Made by a program: the position numbers and the translations under genes
Origin: Gammaproteobacteria bacterium
GTDB lineage: Bacteria > Pseudomonadota > Gammaproteobacteria > Pseudomonadales > Halieaceae
DNA: 64,000 nucleotides
Direction: 5' to 3'
Assembly (NCBI GenBank): GCA_024686215.1
Contig: JAIBDN010000003.1
Span: 1 to 64,000 of the forward strand
Notes under the pieces: model-generated
Databases searched by the model: none
What the model was told of the DNA's origin: nothing
What the model saw: only the letters and a program-made list of their open reading frames with translations
Shown here: piece by piece, positions 18,663-27,035 of the stretch
How the letters are laid out: every line of letters begins with the position of its first letter
How positions within the stretch are numbered: the stretch's first letter is position 1

Positions 18663-20372
18663 ATGAATTGGAAAACTGTACTGTTGGTGCTTGGCGCGAT
18701 AGTGCTTGGTCTTGGGGTGTTGGTAAAGATTGCCATCCGCACACCAGTGCCGCCGGCGCACCAGGTGTTTATCAACGGCAATGTACTGACCATGGATGCG
18801 AACAATACAGTTGCTGAGGCTGTAGCAGTGCGTTCTGACCTTATTGAGGCAGTGGGTAGTAGCGATGACATTATGGCACTGGTCACGGCGGATACTACAG
18901 TCGTAGATTTGCGCGGCCGCACCCTTGTCCCCGGATTTATCGACGCTCACGGGCATTTCCCAGGGTCCGGCATGAGTGCGATTGCCGCTGACCTGAATAG
19001 CCCGCCGATAGGCAATATAAACACCATGGCAGAGGTGTTGGGTGCATTGTCAGAACGGGCGGAATCCACCCCGGAGGGAGACTGGGTCACCGGCTTTGGT
19101 TATGACGATACGTTGCTGGCGGAAATGCGCCATCCCACACGCGCGGAATTGGATGCTATTTCTACGCAGCACCCGGTGGTCGCCATGCATGTGTCAGGCC
19201 ATATGGTAGTGGTCAATAGTGTGGCCCTGGCAAGGGTGGGTATCGATGCATCGACGCCAAATCCGGAAGGGGGAGTAATTGGGCGTCGTGCGGGTTCGCA
19301 AGAGCCCAATGGGTTGCTTGAAGAGACCGCACGTCTGTCTGTCATGCATGAGATGCAGGATCTGGGCGTGCTGGCCGTTTACCGGATGATGAAGTCTGCG
19401 GTCAATGAGTATGCCTCGATTGGTGTCACTACGGCGCAATCAGGCGGTGTTAGTGCGCAGCTGGGCAAGGGGCTGGTGCTGTTCAGTAAGCTGGGTGTGA
19501 TACCCCAGCGCCTGATATTGTTTGCTTTCGAGACAGACTTTGGCGAGGAGCTACTTAACGGCGATTTCCAGGCGGAAGACTATAGCGCAGAGCGGGTGCA
19601 AATGGCGGCTGTTAAAATCGTCGCAGACGGCAGTATCCAGGGTTATACCGGTTATTTGAGCCGTCCTTACCATACACCGTATCACGGTGACGCCAACTAC
19701 GCAGGCTACGCCGCGGTACCCAGAGAAAAGCTGTTCAAGCAAGTCCTGGATCTGCATCGTGCGGGTTACCAGATTGCCATTCATGGGAATGGCGATGAAT
19801 CCATAGAAGACATTCTTGATGCGTTTGAGGCGGCCCAGCAGGCACATCCAGTCGACGACCCACGCATGATTCTCATTCATTCGCAGATGGCCAGAGAAGA
19901 CCAGGTGGCGCGAATGCAAGCGCTGGGCGTTACCCCGAGTTTTTTCTCGGCCCATACCTACTATTGGGGTGATCGCCATCGAGACATTTTTATCGGGCCA
20001 GACCGGGCTGCGGTTATCAGTCCCGCACGTTGGGCACAGCAATACGGTGTGCGTTTTTCTTCTCACCTGGATACGCCGGTAACACCTATGTTGCCGCTGC
20101 AGGCGGTGTGGAGCCAGGTGTTCCGCCAGACCTCCGGTGGTGAGGTGCTGGGGCCGGAGCAACGTATCGGGGTTATGGACGCCCTGCGCGCGGTCACCAT
20201 CGATGCCGCCTGGCAGGTTTTCCAGGAGGATAATCGCGGGTCGCTGGAGCCAGGTAAGTACGCCGATCTGGTGGTGCTATCAGGCAACCCTCTGGATGAA
20301 CCGATGGCGATGCGGGAGTTGCAGGTAGAGCGCACCGTTATTGGCGGGGCAACGATTTACCAGCGTCAGTAA
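18663..20372 (+). CDS. Membrane-anchored amidohydrolase (YtcJ-like)
   Basis: A 569-residue amidohydrolase family 3 protein. After an N-terminal membrane anchor (about residues 2-24, WKTVLLVLGAIVLGLGVLV) comes the small beta-sandwich start VFINGNVLTMDANNTVAEAV, then the metal-site motif FIDAHGHFPG, a lysine-bearing KIVADGSIQGYTGYL segment, IHGNGDESIEDIL and the closing LEPGKYADLVVLSGNPL. Homologues hydrolyse imidazolone-, urea- or amide-like bonds, but YtcJ-type substrates are mostly unknown. The anchor suggests a periplasm-facing enzyme. A longer start at 18591 overlapping the previous gene is possible but the ATG at 18663 gives the cleaner anchor. Confidence 0.85.
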   Translation: MNWKTVLLVLGAIVLGLGVLVKIAIRTPVPPAHQVFINGNVLTMDANNTVAEAVAVRSDLIEAVGSSDDIMALVTADTTVVDLRGRTLVPGFIDAHGHFPGSGMSAIAADLNSPPIGNINTMAEVLGALSERAESTPEGDWVTGFGYDDTLLAEMRHPTRAELDAISTQHPVVAMHVSGHMVVVNSVALARVGIDASTPNPEGGVIGRRAGSQEPNGLLEETARLSVMHEMQDLGVLAVYRMMKSAVNEYASIGVTTAQSGGVSAQLGKGLVLFSKLGVIPQRLILFAFETDFGEELLNGDFQAEDYSAERVQMAAVKIVADGSIQGYTGYLSRPYHTPYHGDANYAGYAAVPREKLFKQVLDLHRAGYQIAIHGNGDESIEDILDAFEAAQQAHPVDDPRMILIHSQMAREDQVARMQALGVTPSFFSAHTYYWGDRHRDIFIGPDRAAVISPARWAQQYGVRFSSHLDTPVTPMLPLQAVWSQVFRQTSGGEVLGPEQRIGVMDALRAVTIDAAWQVFQEDNRGSLEPGKYADLVVLSGNPLDEPMAMRELQVERTVIGGATIYQRQ

Positions 20373-20548
20373 TTGATCAATATTTCGGCAGAAATTCTTC
20401 TCTGGGCTCGATTGTAGCTGCGCGTGTATAGTTTTCACGCCCCGGCGTGGACAGCCGCCATGCATTCCGATATAAATACACAAACGGCTTAAGTGGAGGT
20501 GGGGCTTTTGCTGTTTTCAGCCTGGGGGAGGGGAGCAAGCCGTAAACT

Positions 20549-22162
20549 ATGTATCGCTATAGCGTCGATAACGCCATTACCTATTCTTCAGAAGATTTCG
20601 TTCTGTTCAGGGAAGCCCCTTTCGCCTGTTGGATGGAGCGCCTCACCCTCGAAAATCCCGACCACGGCATTCCGCCGGATGCCAAGACTGCGCTACCTGA
20701 AAGCACTATGGAGCGGCAGGACGACGTAGCGGATACCCTGCGCGCCGAAGGACGCAATGTCGTTCTGATTGACTGGGAAGAGCGGGAGTCGCGCCGCCGC
20801 AGTGCCACCCTGGATGCGATGCGCAGTGGTGCCGACTTTATTGTTAACGCGCAGCTTGCGCTGGGGCCCTTGTCAGGCTCGGCTAATTTGCTAATGCGTA
20901 CCAGTGGTTTTTCCGAGCTGGGTGACTTTCTTTACGTACCCTGTGATACCCAGGCCAAAACCACTTTGCACTCGGCATTCAGGCTGTGTTTTCTGGCCGA
21001 TCTTTTGCACAGCTTGCAGGGCCAACTACCGCCCCAAATGCTCATTATTCGCGGTGGTAGCGACGTTATGCCACTGGACACCGAAGACCATATTTACCAT
21101 TACCGGGCAGTCAAGCATCGTTTCATGGAAACCATGCGCAGCTTTCGCAAGCACCGTATGCCTGATCCCTCGGAATCCTCGCATTTTGGTCGCTGGTCTG
21201 AATGTGCCAATGAGGTATTGAAACAGCGTCTGCTGCAGGAAGGCGATGAGTCTTCGCCAGGGGATGGTATTGAAGCAGAAGAAGAGTTTCAGCAGGAGCC
21301 TTTGCTCGCCGCGGGCATGGGAAACGCCATTGCCTCGCCGGTAAACTCCGCGGTTAACCCGGCACAAGCTGATTCGGCTGCCTCACTGACGGGCGACGCC
21401 AGACGCGTGAGCGAGAACCAGGTTGTCGCCGATGCCGCACCTACTCTGGCGGAGCAAGCAGTTAAGTTGGCGCCTGGAGCCTATGCGCGCGGTGCAACTG
21501 GCAAAGCGCCCGGTCACACACCTAACCTGGCCAGGGTAATGGCCGCTGTACCGGTGAGTTCGAGGCGACGCGTGTTAGACACCGCACCTGCGGTACCAGA
21601 GCATGGTCACGAGCGCAGGGAGTCTGATGTGACACTGGAAAATCTATCGTTTATAGGCAGCAGCATCGGTGCCCCGTCTATCGGTGCGGTAAGCCCCGCG
21701 CCTGCGCGCCATGCACACGGTCTATCTGCTGATATGCCAGAGCTTCCACCTGGGCCCGAAAAGGCGTCGACAGCATATCAGTTCCCCGAGCAGGGCGAGT
21801 TCCTGTCGCATCCCGCGGCAGTGCCGGAAGAGGCGCCCGCTAGCGCCGTGCACGCTGATACTCCATTGTCTTTAATGGTCGAAACAGAGTCGACATTCAC
21901 CGCCAGCCAGGGCAAAGCGCATCCTCTGGATAGTGGTGACAACAAGCCTGTTGCGCCCTCGGTGGTTGATATGGACAGTAGTCCCCTGGCTTCCTCGAGT
22001 GTTGTAGCGGAACACGCCGCTGCTGGTTTCAGCTGGGAGGCCATGGATGAAGCACTGACTGAGCCCGACTTTCTCCTTGAGGGCGCGGATGTAAATATCG
22101 ACGAAAAACCTGAGCAGTCTTTTAGCAACAGCTTGATTACCAATCACGACTACAGCGATTGA
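20549..22162 (+). CDS. Degenerate RecB-like nuclease domain with long disordered tail
   Basis: A 537-residue protein. Residues 1-230 recall the TM0106/RecB-like PD-(D/E)XK family in pattern: YSSEDFVLFREAPFACWMER at the N-terminus, GADFIVNAQLALGPLSGSAN (94-113), VPCDTQAKTT (130-139), LCFLADLLHSLQG and a terminal HFGRWSEC. The catalytic positions look altered: an Asn where related proteins have Asp (GSANLL) and Gln where Lys is usual (DTQ), and the Cys cluster of the nuclease end is incomplete. Residues 240-537 are Ala/Pro/Glu/Ser-rich and predicted disordered. It may be a non-catalytic nucleic-acid-binding protein. The family resemblance is from memory. Confidence 0.6.
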   Translation: MYRYSVDNAITYSSEDFVLFREAPFACWMERLTLENPDHGIPPDAKTALPESTMERQDDVADTLRAEGRNVVLIDWEERESRRRSATLDAMRSGADFIVNAQLALGPLSGSANLLMRTSGFSELGDFLYVPCDTQAKTTLHSAFRLCFLADLLHSLQGQLPPQMLIIRGGSDVMPLDTEDHIYHYRAVKHRFMETMRSFRKHRMPDPSESSHFGRWSECANEVLKQRLLQEGDESSPGDGIEAEEEFQQEPLLAAGMGNAIASPVNSAVNPAQADSAASLTGDARRVSENQVVADAAPTLAEQAVKLAPGAYARGATGKAPGHTPNLARVMAAVPVSSRRRVLDTAPAVPEHGHERRESDVTLENLSFIGSSIGAPSIGAVSPAPARHAHGLSADMPELPPGPEKASTAYQFPEQGEFLSHPAAVPEEAPASAVHADTPLSLMVETESTFTASQGKAHPLDSGDNKPVAPSVVDMDSSPLASSSVVAEHAAAGFSWEAMDEALTEPDFLLEGADVNIDEKPEQSFSNSLITNHDYSD

Positions 22163-22195
22163 AGCCGCGTTAAATGCGTCTGCCGGTGCGCGCCG

Positions 22196-23347
22196 TTAGC
22201 GTAGTTGCCTGAAACAGTCGCGCACTTCCTGCATAAAAATCTCCGGTTGTTCTATGGCGGCAAAATGTCCGCCGCTTTCCAGTTCGTTCCAGTGTATGAG
22301 GTTGCTATAGCGCTTTTCGGCCCAGCGACGACTACAGCGAAAAATTTCTCTGGGGAATATACTGCACCCCACCGGTATGTGAATCGGCTCAAAGTTGGGC
22401 TTGCGCATACTTTCCCAGTAAAGGCGTGCAGAGCTGGCGGCGCAGTTGTTCAGCCAATAGAGCATGACATTGTCCAGCATCTCGTCGCGCCCGAGAATGT
22501 TTTCCGGGTGTTTGCTGCCGTCGCGTTCGCAATCGGTCCAGGCATAAAATTTCTCGATGATCCACGCCATTTGTCCTACCGGTGAATCTGCCAGGGCGTA
22601 GGCCAGGGTTTGCGGGCGGGTCGCTTGCTGCTTGGAATATCCTGAATCCCACTCGCTGTAGTAGCTGATCCCCTCTAGTGCTGCCTGTTCCAGTGCACTG
22701 AGGTCATCCATGGTGTCCGGGTCAGGTGCTACAATCGGCATATTGACGTGGATTCCCGCGCAGTGGGCGGTTTCTGTCTGCCCCATGCTCTGCGTGATCA
22801 TGCTGCCCCAGTCTCCGCCCTGTGCAACGTAACGTGCATACCCCAGGCGCGCCATCAGCTGCCCCCACATGGCGCCAATTTTTTCTACAGATGTTCCAGT
22901 ACTGCTGGGCTTGCCGGAAAAGCCGAAGCCGGGTAGAGAAGGTGCCACCACGTGAAAGGCATCTTCGGCTTTGCCGCCGTAGGCTACAGGATCTGCCAGG
23001 GCGTCAATGATCTTGTGAAATTCGATAACCGAGCCCGGCCAGCCGTGGGAAATAATCAGCGGCAGGGCATTTTCGTGGGGACTGCGCCGGTGTATGAAAT
23101 GTATATCTATCCCGTCGATACGGGTCGTGAACTGTGGCCAACTGTTGAGTTTTGCTTCGCAGCGTCGCCAGTCGTATTCGCCAGCCCAGTAGGTGGCCAG
23201 CTCCTGTGTGTAATCCAGAGGGATACCCTGACTCCAGTCGTTACAGGTTTCGCGTTCGGGCCAGCGCGTTTGCTGCAGGCGTTGTTTAAGGCTGTGTAAC
23301 TCACTTGCAGCAATGGCTACTGTAAAAGGTGATATTTCCTGACTCAT
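22196..23347 (-). CDS. Epoxide hydrolase (EHN-type alpha/beta hydrolase)
   Basis: A 383-residue microsomal-type epoxide hydrolase with the N-terminal EHN domain (LKQRLQQTRWPERE and WRRCEAKLNSWPQF) followed by the alpha/beta hydrolase core. HGWPGSVIEF supplies the oxyanion region, QGGDWGSMITQ carries the nucleophilic Asp, and GGHFAAIEQPE the catalytic His. It opens epoxides to vicinal diols. The ATG at 23347 (MSQEISPF) matches the usual family start; an ATG at 23380 would add eleven residues. It is convergent with the preceding gene. Given the oxygenase and acyl-CoA enzymes elsewhere in the window, a xenobiotic or terpenoid substrate is possible. Confidence 0.88.
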   Translation of the reverse strand: MSQEISPFTVAIAASELHSLKQRLQQTRWPERETCNDWSQGIPLDYTQELATYWAGEYDWRRCEAKLNSWPQFTTRIDGIDIHFIHRRSPHENALPLIISHGWPGSVIEFHKIIDALADPVAYGGKAEDAFHVVAPSLPGFGFSGKPSSTGTSVEKIGAMWGQLMARLGYARYVAQGGDWGSMITQSMGQTETAHCAGIHVNMPIVAPDPDTMDDLSALEQAALEGISYYSEWDSGYSKQQATRPQTLAYALADSPVGQMAWIIEKFYAWTDCERDGSKHPENILGRDEMLDNVMLYWLNNCAASSARLYWESMRKPNFEPIHIPVGCSIFPREIFRCSRRWAEKRYSNLIHWNELESGGHFAAIEQPEIFMQEVRDCFRQLR

Positions 23348-23380
23348 ACTCGGGCTGCCCAGTGCGATGATGATGGACAT

Positions 23381-23722
23381 ACCGTATGCCAGTTGTGGGC
23401 ATTAGTGCAATTGAGCTGAGGGCTATTGGTTCAGTCTTTACAACCAGAGGGGGAAACTTGCGTCTTCTGCGCATCATACCCACTGCAAATGTCTGGGAAT
23501 GGACTGCGCGCGGTTTGCACTCAGTAGGCAAAGACAAGAAATTTGCTATTGCAGTTTATGGAGCGTTTGTATTAGATTGGGGTCTGTATGATAATAAATG
23601 CATAAGCTAGCATCTTTTACCAAAGGTACTAGAATATAGAGTGACTATTTCGTACCTCTGGGCAGACTGCGTTTGCCAGGGGGTTAGCCGTTTCGATTGA
23701 GTGTAGGGGAATTCTCTAAAAC
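23381..23722. other. Intergenic region upstream of the sortase operon
   Basis: About 340 bases between the divergent epoxide hydrolase and sortase genes. No convincing gene: a 74-codon plus-strand frame at 23386-23610 has no recognisable features. An imperfect spaced inverted repeat AGGTAC/GTACCT lies near 23624-23660. The promoter of the sortase operon should be here, but I cannot name clear -35 and -10 boxes. Confidence 0.4.
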
Positions 23723-24433
23723 ATGCCGGCTAGACTGGGTTCACTGGCGTACCGTTCAGGCGAGTTGCTGTGCTATACAGCAGGTGTGCTGTTGTCCGGC
23801 TTTTTTGTAGTGCAACTGGCGCAGGGCGAAGTTGAACGTCAGGGTGGTATTTCCGAATTCGAGCAGGTTGCACAGTCAGCTCAGGCGGCCGCTGCCACTG
23901 CAGCGGTAGAGGATAGTGCTGCTGCCACAGAAAACGCATTCGAACAAAATGCAGCCAACCCCGATACCAGTCTTTGGGCGCCGGGTCGTGTGGCGGACTA
24001 CGAAGCCAGTTTACAGGCTGAACTACCCCCTGTCGTAGGTGTGCTGGAGCTTCCCTCAGTAGGGTTGAAAGTGCCCGTCTATCAGAGTAATTCAGAGTTG
24101 GTCATGGACCGTGGCGCCGGCATCATTGACGGTATGGCCTATCCCCATGAGCCGGGGAATATCGGCATCTCCGGGCATCGCGATGGTTATTTTCGCGTAT
24201 TAAAAGATATTAAACCTGGCGACCCCATTGTGCTACAGACCCTGGAAGGGCCCAAGCATTTTCGTATCGATGCTACCGAGGTAGTGGCGATCAGCGATAT
24301 CCACTTGTTACAGGATACACAAGATCAACAGGTCACTCTGGTGACCTGTTATCCGTTTTATTTTGTCGGGCATGCACCCAAGCGATTTATCGTGACGGCG
24401 TCACTCGACACAACCGATGTCAATCATAACTAA
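23723..24433 (+). CDS. Class D-like sortase
   Basis: A 236-residue membrane-anchored cysteine transpeptidase. An N-terminal membrane segment (about residues 12-33) is followed by an Ala-rich linker (50-75) and the sortase beta-barrel from about residue 100. The catalytic triad is visible: His152 in ISGHRDGYF, Cys209 in TLVTCYPFYF and Arg221 in APKRFIV. The TCYPF...APKRF spacing is that of class D sortases rather than the GN class usual in marine proteobacteria (TCWPF). Sortases cut a C-terminal signal and link the protein to an amine. Two proteins with such signals follow after 13 bases, so these are the likely substrates. Confidence 0.88.
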   Translation: MPARLGSLAYRSGELLCYTAGVLLSGFFVVQLAQGEVERQGGISEFEQVAQSAQAAAATAAVEDSAAATENAFEQNAANPDTSLWAPGRVADYEASLQAELPPVVGVLELPSVGLKVPVYQSNSELVMDRGAGIIDGMAYPHEPGNIGISGHRDGYFRVLKDIKPGDPIVLQTLEGPKHFRIDATEVVAISDIHLLQDTQDQQVTLVTCYPFYFVGHAPKRFIVTASLDTTDVNHN

Positions 24434-24446
24434 AGGAGAATTTGAC

Positions 24447-25010
24447 ATGTCCAAGAAGATGGTAATAGCAGTAGGAATGGCGCTTTCGTTGTCGGCCGGC
24501 CACATTATGGCTCAAGATGCGAACAGCACGGGTAAAGTGCAGAGCACCACAGTCACTTGTGCCGACCTGAACTGGTCTGCGGAAGTGCTGGCGGCTAACC
24601 CGGATGTTGCGGCAATGTGCCAGACCGTGTATGAAAAGGATGGCAAGTTGTTTGCCAAGACATCCATTGAAGTGGTTCGTGTGCGTGGTAACACCATGAC
24701 GTTCCGCCCATTGCACGTCGACGGCACCAAGGGTGACAGCCGCAGCGTAACCCTCGACAGCAGCTGGCGTGCTAAAATCGCTGGTCGTGAGTATCGCGCC
24801 AGCGATCTGATGCGTGGACAAGAGCTGAATGTCTATTTGCCTGAAGATCGCTTTGCATTAGCGATTGAAGATAGCGAAGTCTACATGGTTATCGAGGAAG
24901 CAACGGAAATGCCCACCACGGCAAGCCCGCTGTTCCTGTTTGGCCTGGCTGGCGGAGCTTTCCTGGCGTTAGGTGGTATGCTCAGCGGCATCCGTCGTCG
25001 CCTGGCATAA
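24447..25010 (+). CDS. Putative sortase substrate 1 with MPTTAS sorting signal
   Basis: A 187-residue secreted protein of no family I recognise. A signal peptide occupies about residues 1-22 (ending HIMAQ). The mature part has two cysteines (Cys38, Cys58) that may form a disulfide and a beta-rich middle (RVRGNTMTFRP, DSRSVTLDSSWRA). The C-terminus is a textbook tripartite sorting signal: MPTTAS (155-160), a hydrophobic stretch FLFGLAGGAFLALGGML and a basic tail RRRLA. MPTTA is close to the LPNTA-type motif used by class D sortases. AAAGGAG precedes the ATG; it lies 13 bases after the sortase gene. Confidence 0.85.
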   Translation: MSKKMVIAVGMALSLSAGHIMAQDANSTGKVQSTTVTCADLNWSAEVLAANPDVAAMCQTVYEKDGKLFAKTSIEVVRVRGNTMTFRPLHVDGTKGDSRSVTLDSSWRAKIAGREYRASDLMRGQELNVYLPEDRFALAIEDSEVYMVIEEATEMPTTASPLFLFGLAGGAFLALGGMLSGIRRRLA

Positions 25011-25050
25011 GGCAAGCGCATAGCCAACAGTTAGTTAAGGAGAACTGAGC

Positions 25051-25614
25051 ATGTCCAAGGTGGTGATTGCAGTAGGAATGGCAGTTGCGCTGTCCAGCGG
25101 GAGTTTGCTGGCAGCAACAGCGGTCGAAAGCACGACAGTCACTTGTGCCGACCTGAACTGGTCTGCAGAAGTACTGGCAGCTAACCCGGATGTCGCAGCA
25201 ATGTGTCAAACCGTATATGAAAGGGATGGCAAGCTGTACGCCAAAACTTCCATTGAGGTTGTGCGCGTGCGTGGTAACACCATGACGTTCCGCCCCAGGC
25301 ATACAGACGGAACTCTCGGTGACAGCCGCAGCGTGACTCTGGATAGCTCGTGGCGTGCCAACATTGGTGGTCGTGAGTATCGCGCCAGTGACTTGATGCG
25401 TGGTCAGAACCTGAACGTTTACCTGCCCGAAGATCGCTTTGCTCTGGCAGTGGAAGACGATGATGGCCTGGATGATTCTGATGCCATGATGGGTATCGAG
25501 GATGCAACGGTAATGCCTACCACGGCAAGCCCGCTGTTCCTGATCGGCCTTGCCGGCGGTGCTTTGCTGGCCCTGGGTGGCCTGCTGAGTGGTGTTCGCC
25601 GTCGCCTGTCCTGA
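25051..25614 (+). CDS. Putative sortase substrate 2 (paralogue of substrate 1)
   Basis: A 187-residue tandem paralogue of the preceding protein, nearly identical across the core (CADLNWSAEVLAANPDVAAM, KTSIEVVRVRGNTMTFRP, REYRASDLMRGQ). It has a signal peptide (about 1-21), two conserved cysteines (Cys32, Cys52) and the same sorting signal MPTTAS at 155-160, followed by a hydrophobic segment and RRRLS. The main differences are a shorter N-terminal linker and an acidic insert DDDGLDDSDAMM before the signal, which exactly balances the length. AAGGAG precedes the ATG; a strong terminator follows. The pair arose by local duplication; function unknown. Confidence 0.85.
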   Translation: MSKVVIAVGMAVALSSGSLLAATAVESTTVTCADLNWSAEVLAANPDVAAMCQTVYERDGKLYAKTSIEVVRVRGNTMTFRPRHTDGTLGDSRSVTLDSSWRANIGGREYRASDLMRGQNLNVYLPEDRFALAVEDDDGLDDSDAMMGIEDATVMPTTASPLFLIGLAGGALLALGGLLSGVRRRLS

Positions 25615-25635
25615 TCTCTAGGGCATTCGTACTGA

Positions 25636-25657
25636 AAGGGGCTTAGGCCCCTTTTTT
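25636..25657 (+). terminator. Rho-independent terminator after the sortase operon
   Basis: A GC-rich stem AAGGGGC-TTA-G-GCCCCTT followed directly by a run of six T residues, 20 bases after the second substrate gene. It ends the sortase operon and, because the flank is symmetric (AAA on the left), may also slow transcription from the convergent gene at 25663-26061. Confidence 0.85.
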
Positions 25658-25662
25658 CTTGC

Positions 25663-26061
25663 CTATTCGTCTACCCACACCCGGCGTAATGGCTCGCCGA
25701 AGTCATCGTAGATTACCTTGCGTCGTGGCTGAGGCAGACGGCTGCGCCGGCGCTGGGAGGTTCGCGATACCTTGGCCTTGCGCCTGGATTCGATGGCAGC
25801 AATCACTTCAGGTACCGGTGTGCGGGTATTGCGTGGCTCGATAAACAGGCGGCGATTCAGGAACAGTGGAGCATCACCGGGATTTTTTCCACTGATGCCG
25901 CGAGGAATATCATCCACCTCTCCACCGTGTTGTAAAAAACGCGCAGTAGCCAGCTCCAGCTCAGCGCGAATGTCGTCTTTTGATACTGGCTTTTTCAAAG
26001 TAGCGGCAATTCCAGGCAGCGGTAGTTGCAAACTGCATAGTATAACGCCGCGCTCAGACAA
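25663..26061 (-). CDS. Hypothetical basic protein
   Basis: A 132-residue protein not recognised. It has a helical segment DIRAELELATARFLQHGGEV followed by a Pro/Gly stretch, then a strongly basic region rich in Arg (RRKAKVSRTSQRRRSRLPQ) and a conserved-looking end (YDDFGEPLRRVWVDE). The FLxxGGxV pattern loosely recalls small RNA-polymerase-associated regulators such as SutA, but this is weak. The start is TTG directly after the stop of the upstream peptidase gene; no ATG is available, so the true start could be a later TTG. It is probably co-transcribed with the peptidase gene. Confidence 0.6.
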   Translation of the reverse strand: MSERGVILCSLQLPLPGIAATLKKPVSKDDIRAELELATARFLQHGGEVDDIPRGISGKNPGDAPLFLNRRLFIEPRNTRTPVPEVIAAIESRRKAKVSRTSQRRRSRLPQPRRKVIYDDFGEPLRRVWVDE

Positions 26062-27027
26062 TTACAGGGCTTTGCCGGCTGCTATCTGTTGTCGCAATCT
26101 GGCCCCAGGACCGGTGTCTTGCAGGGTTACCCTGCCGTCCACCAGGTTAATGCCCAGACTGGAATAAATCGGCTCGAAAGAAGGGGTCTTCATGGAGGCT
26201 ACAAGGTCGTCGTAGAGGCTCTGGAATAATAGCACTCGATTCAACTGATCCAGCTTTGCCACGATTTCGGGTACGGATAAGCGTGCATTCGCGCAGCACT
26301 CGTTCAATTTCTTCAAGGCCAGATCCAGGGTGAGCTTGCCGCGCGATTGTTGTCGCAGTCGAGTATCAGCGGCGAGAAAATACCAGGCGCCACTCCAGTA
26401 AACTCGCATGAACCCGCCTTGCTGCCGCATTTTGTTACTGGCAGTTGTCAGCGTTTGCCCAGTGGCGGTGGTGTCGGCTATGCCGCGCTGGGAGCCGTCA
26501 TAGAGTTTCTGCCACATTTGCTGTTCGCTGATTATGCCGGTGCGCGCCTGTAGCAGGTTCTGGTAATAGCTGGCCAGGCCCTCGCTGAACCAGGCGTCGC
26601 CGGAGCCCTTGTAGGGAATCAACAGGTGAGCAAACTCATGATAGCCAGTCCAGGCATGCATTAATTGTTCGACACTGGCATTGGCCGCGGTGAAAAATTC
26701 TACACGGTCCGGCTGGCCCCGGTGCACTTGCGCCCAGGGAATGGGGTCGCTGGCACCGGCAGATACCGGCGCGACAGAAACCTGCCAGCGCTGCCTGGGC
26801 CAGTGACCATAAACCTCACGCATCGCTGTTGCTATAAAATCAATCCAGGCTACGAGGTTCTGGCGCATGCTCTCCGTGTACTCGCTGCTAATGTGCAACT
26901 CGAGGACTCTGCCATCGCGCACCAGATCCTGGCGAGTGGTTTCTTCAGCATGCCCCTGGGTTAGCGGGATTAACAGGCCTATTACGAAGAGGGCGCCGCA
27001 AAACCAGAGCCGACTATACTCGCGCAT
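26062..27027 (-). CDS. Secreted gluzincin-like metallopeptidase
   Basis: A 321-residue exported protein. A signal peptide (about residues 1-27, ending QGHA) precedes a domain with the zinc motif HEFAH (130-134) and a second glutamate in WFSEGLASYYQN (Glu149), the layout of M1/M61-type and MA-clan peptidases. The overall fold matches the 'peptidase MA-like' proteins, which are short and often of unknown substrate. It would act in the periplasm or be lipid-free secreted. The next gene starts at its stop, suggesting a two-gene unit; the MBL-fold gene ends nine bases upstream of it, so the three may form one transcript. Confidence 0.75.
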   Translation of the reverse strand: MREYSRLWFCGALFVIGLLIPLTQGHAEETTRQDLVRDGRVLELHISSEYTESMRQNLVAWIDFIATAMREVYGHWPRQRWQVSVAPVSAGASDPIPWAQVHRGQPDRVEFFTAANASVEQLMHAWTGYHEFAHLLIPYKGSGDAWFSEGLASYYQNLLQARTGIISEQQMWQKLYDGSQRGIADTTATGQTLTTASNKMRQQGGFMRVYWSGAWYFLAADTRLRQQSRGKLTLDLALKKLNECCANARLSVPEIVAKLDQLNRVLLFQSLYDDLVASMKTPSFEPIYSSLGINLVDGRVTLQDTGPGARLRQQIAAGKAL

Positions 27028-27035
27028 CTCAGGCC

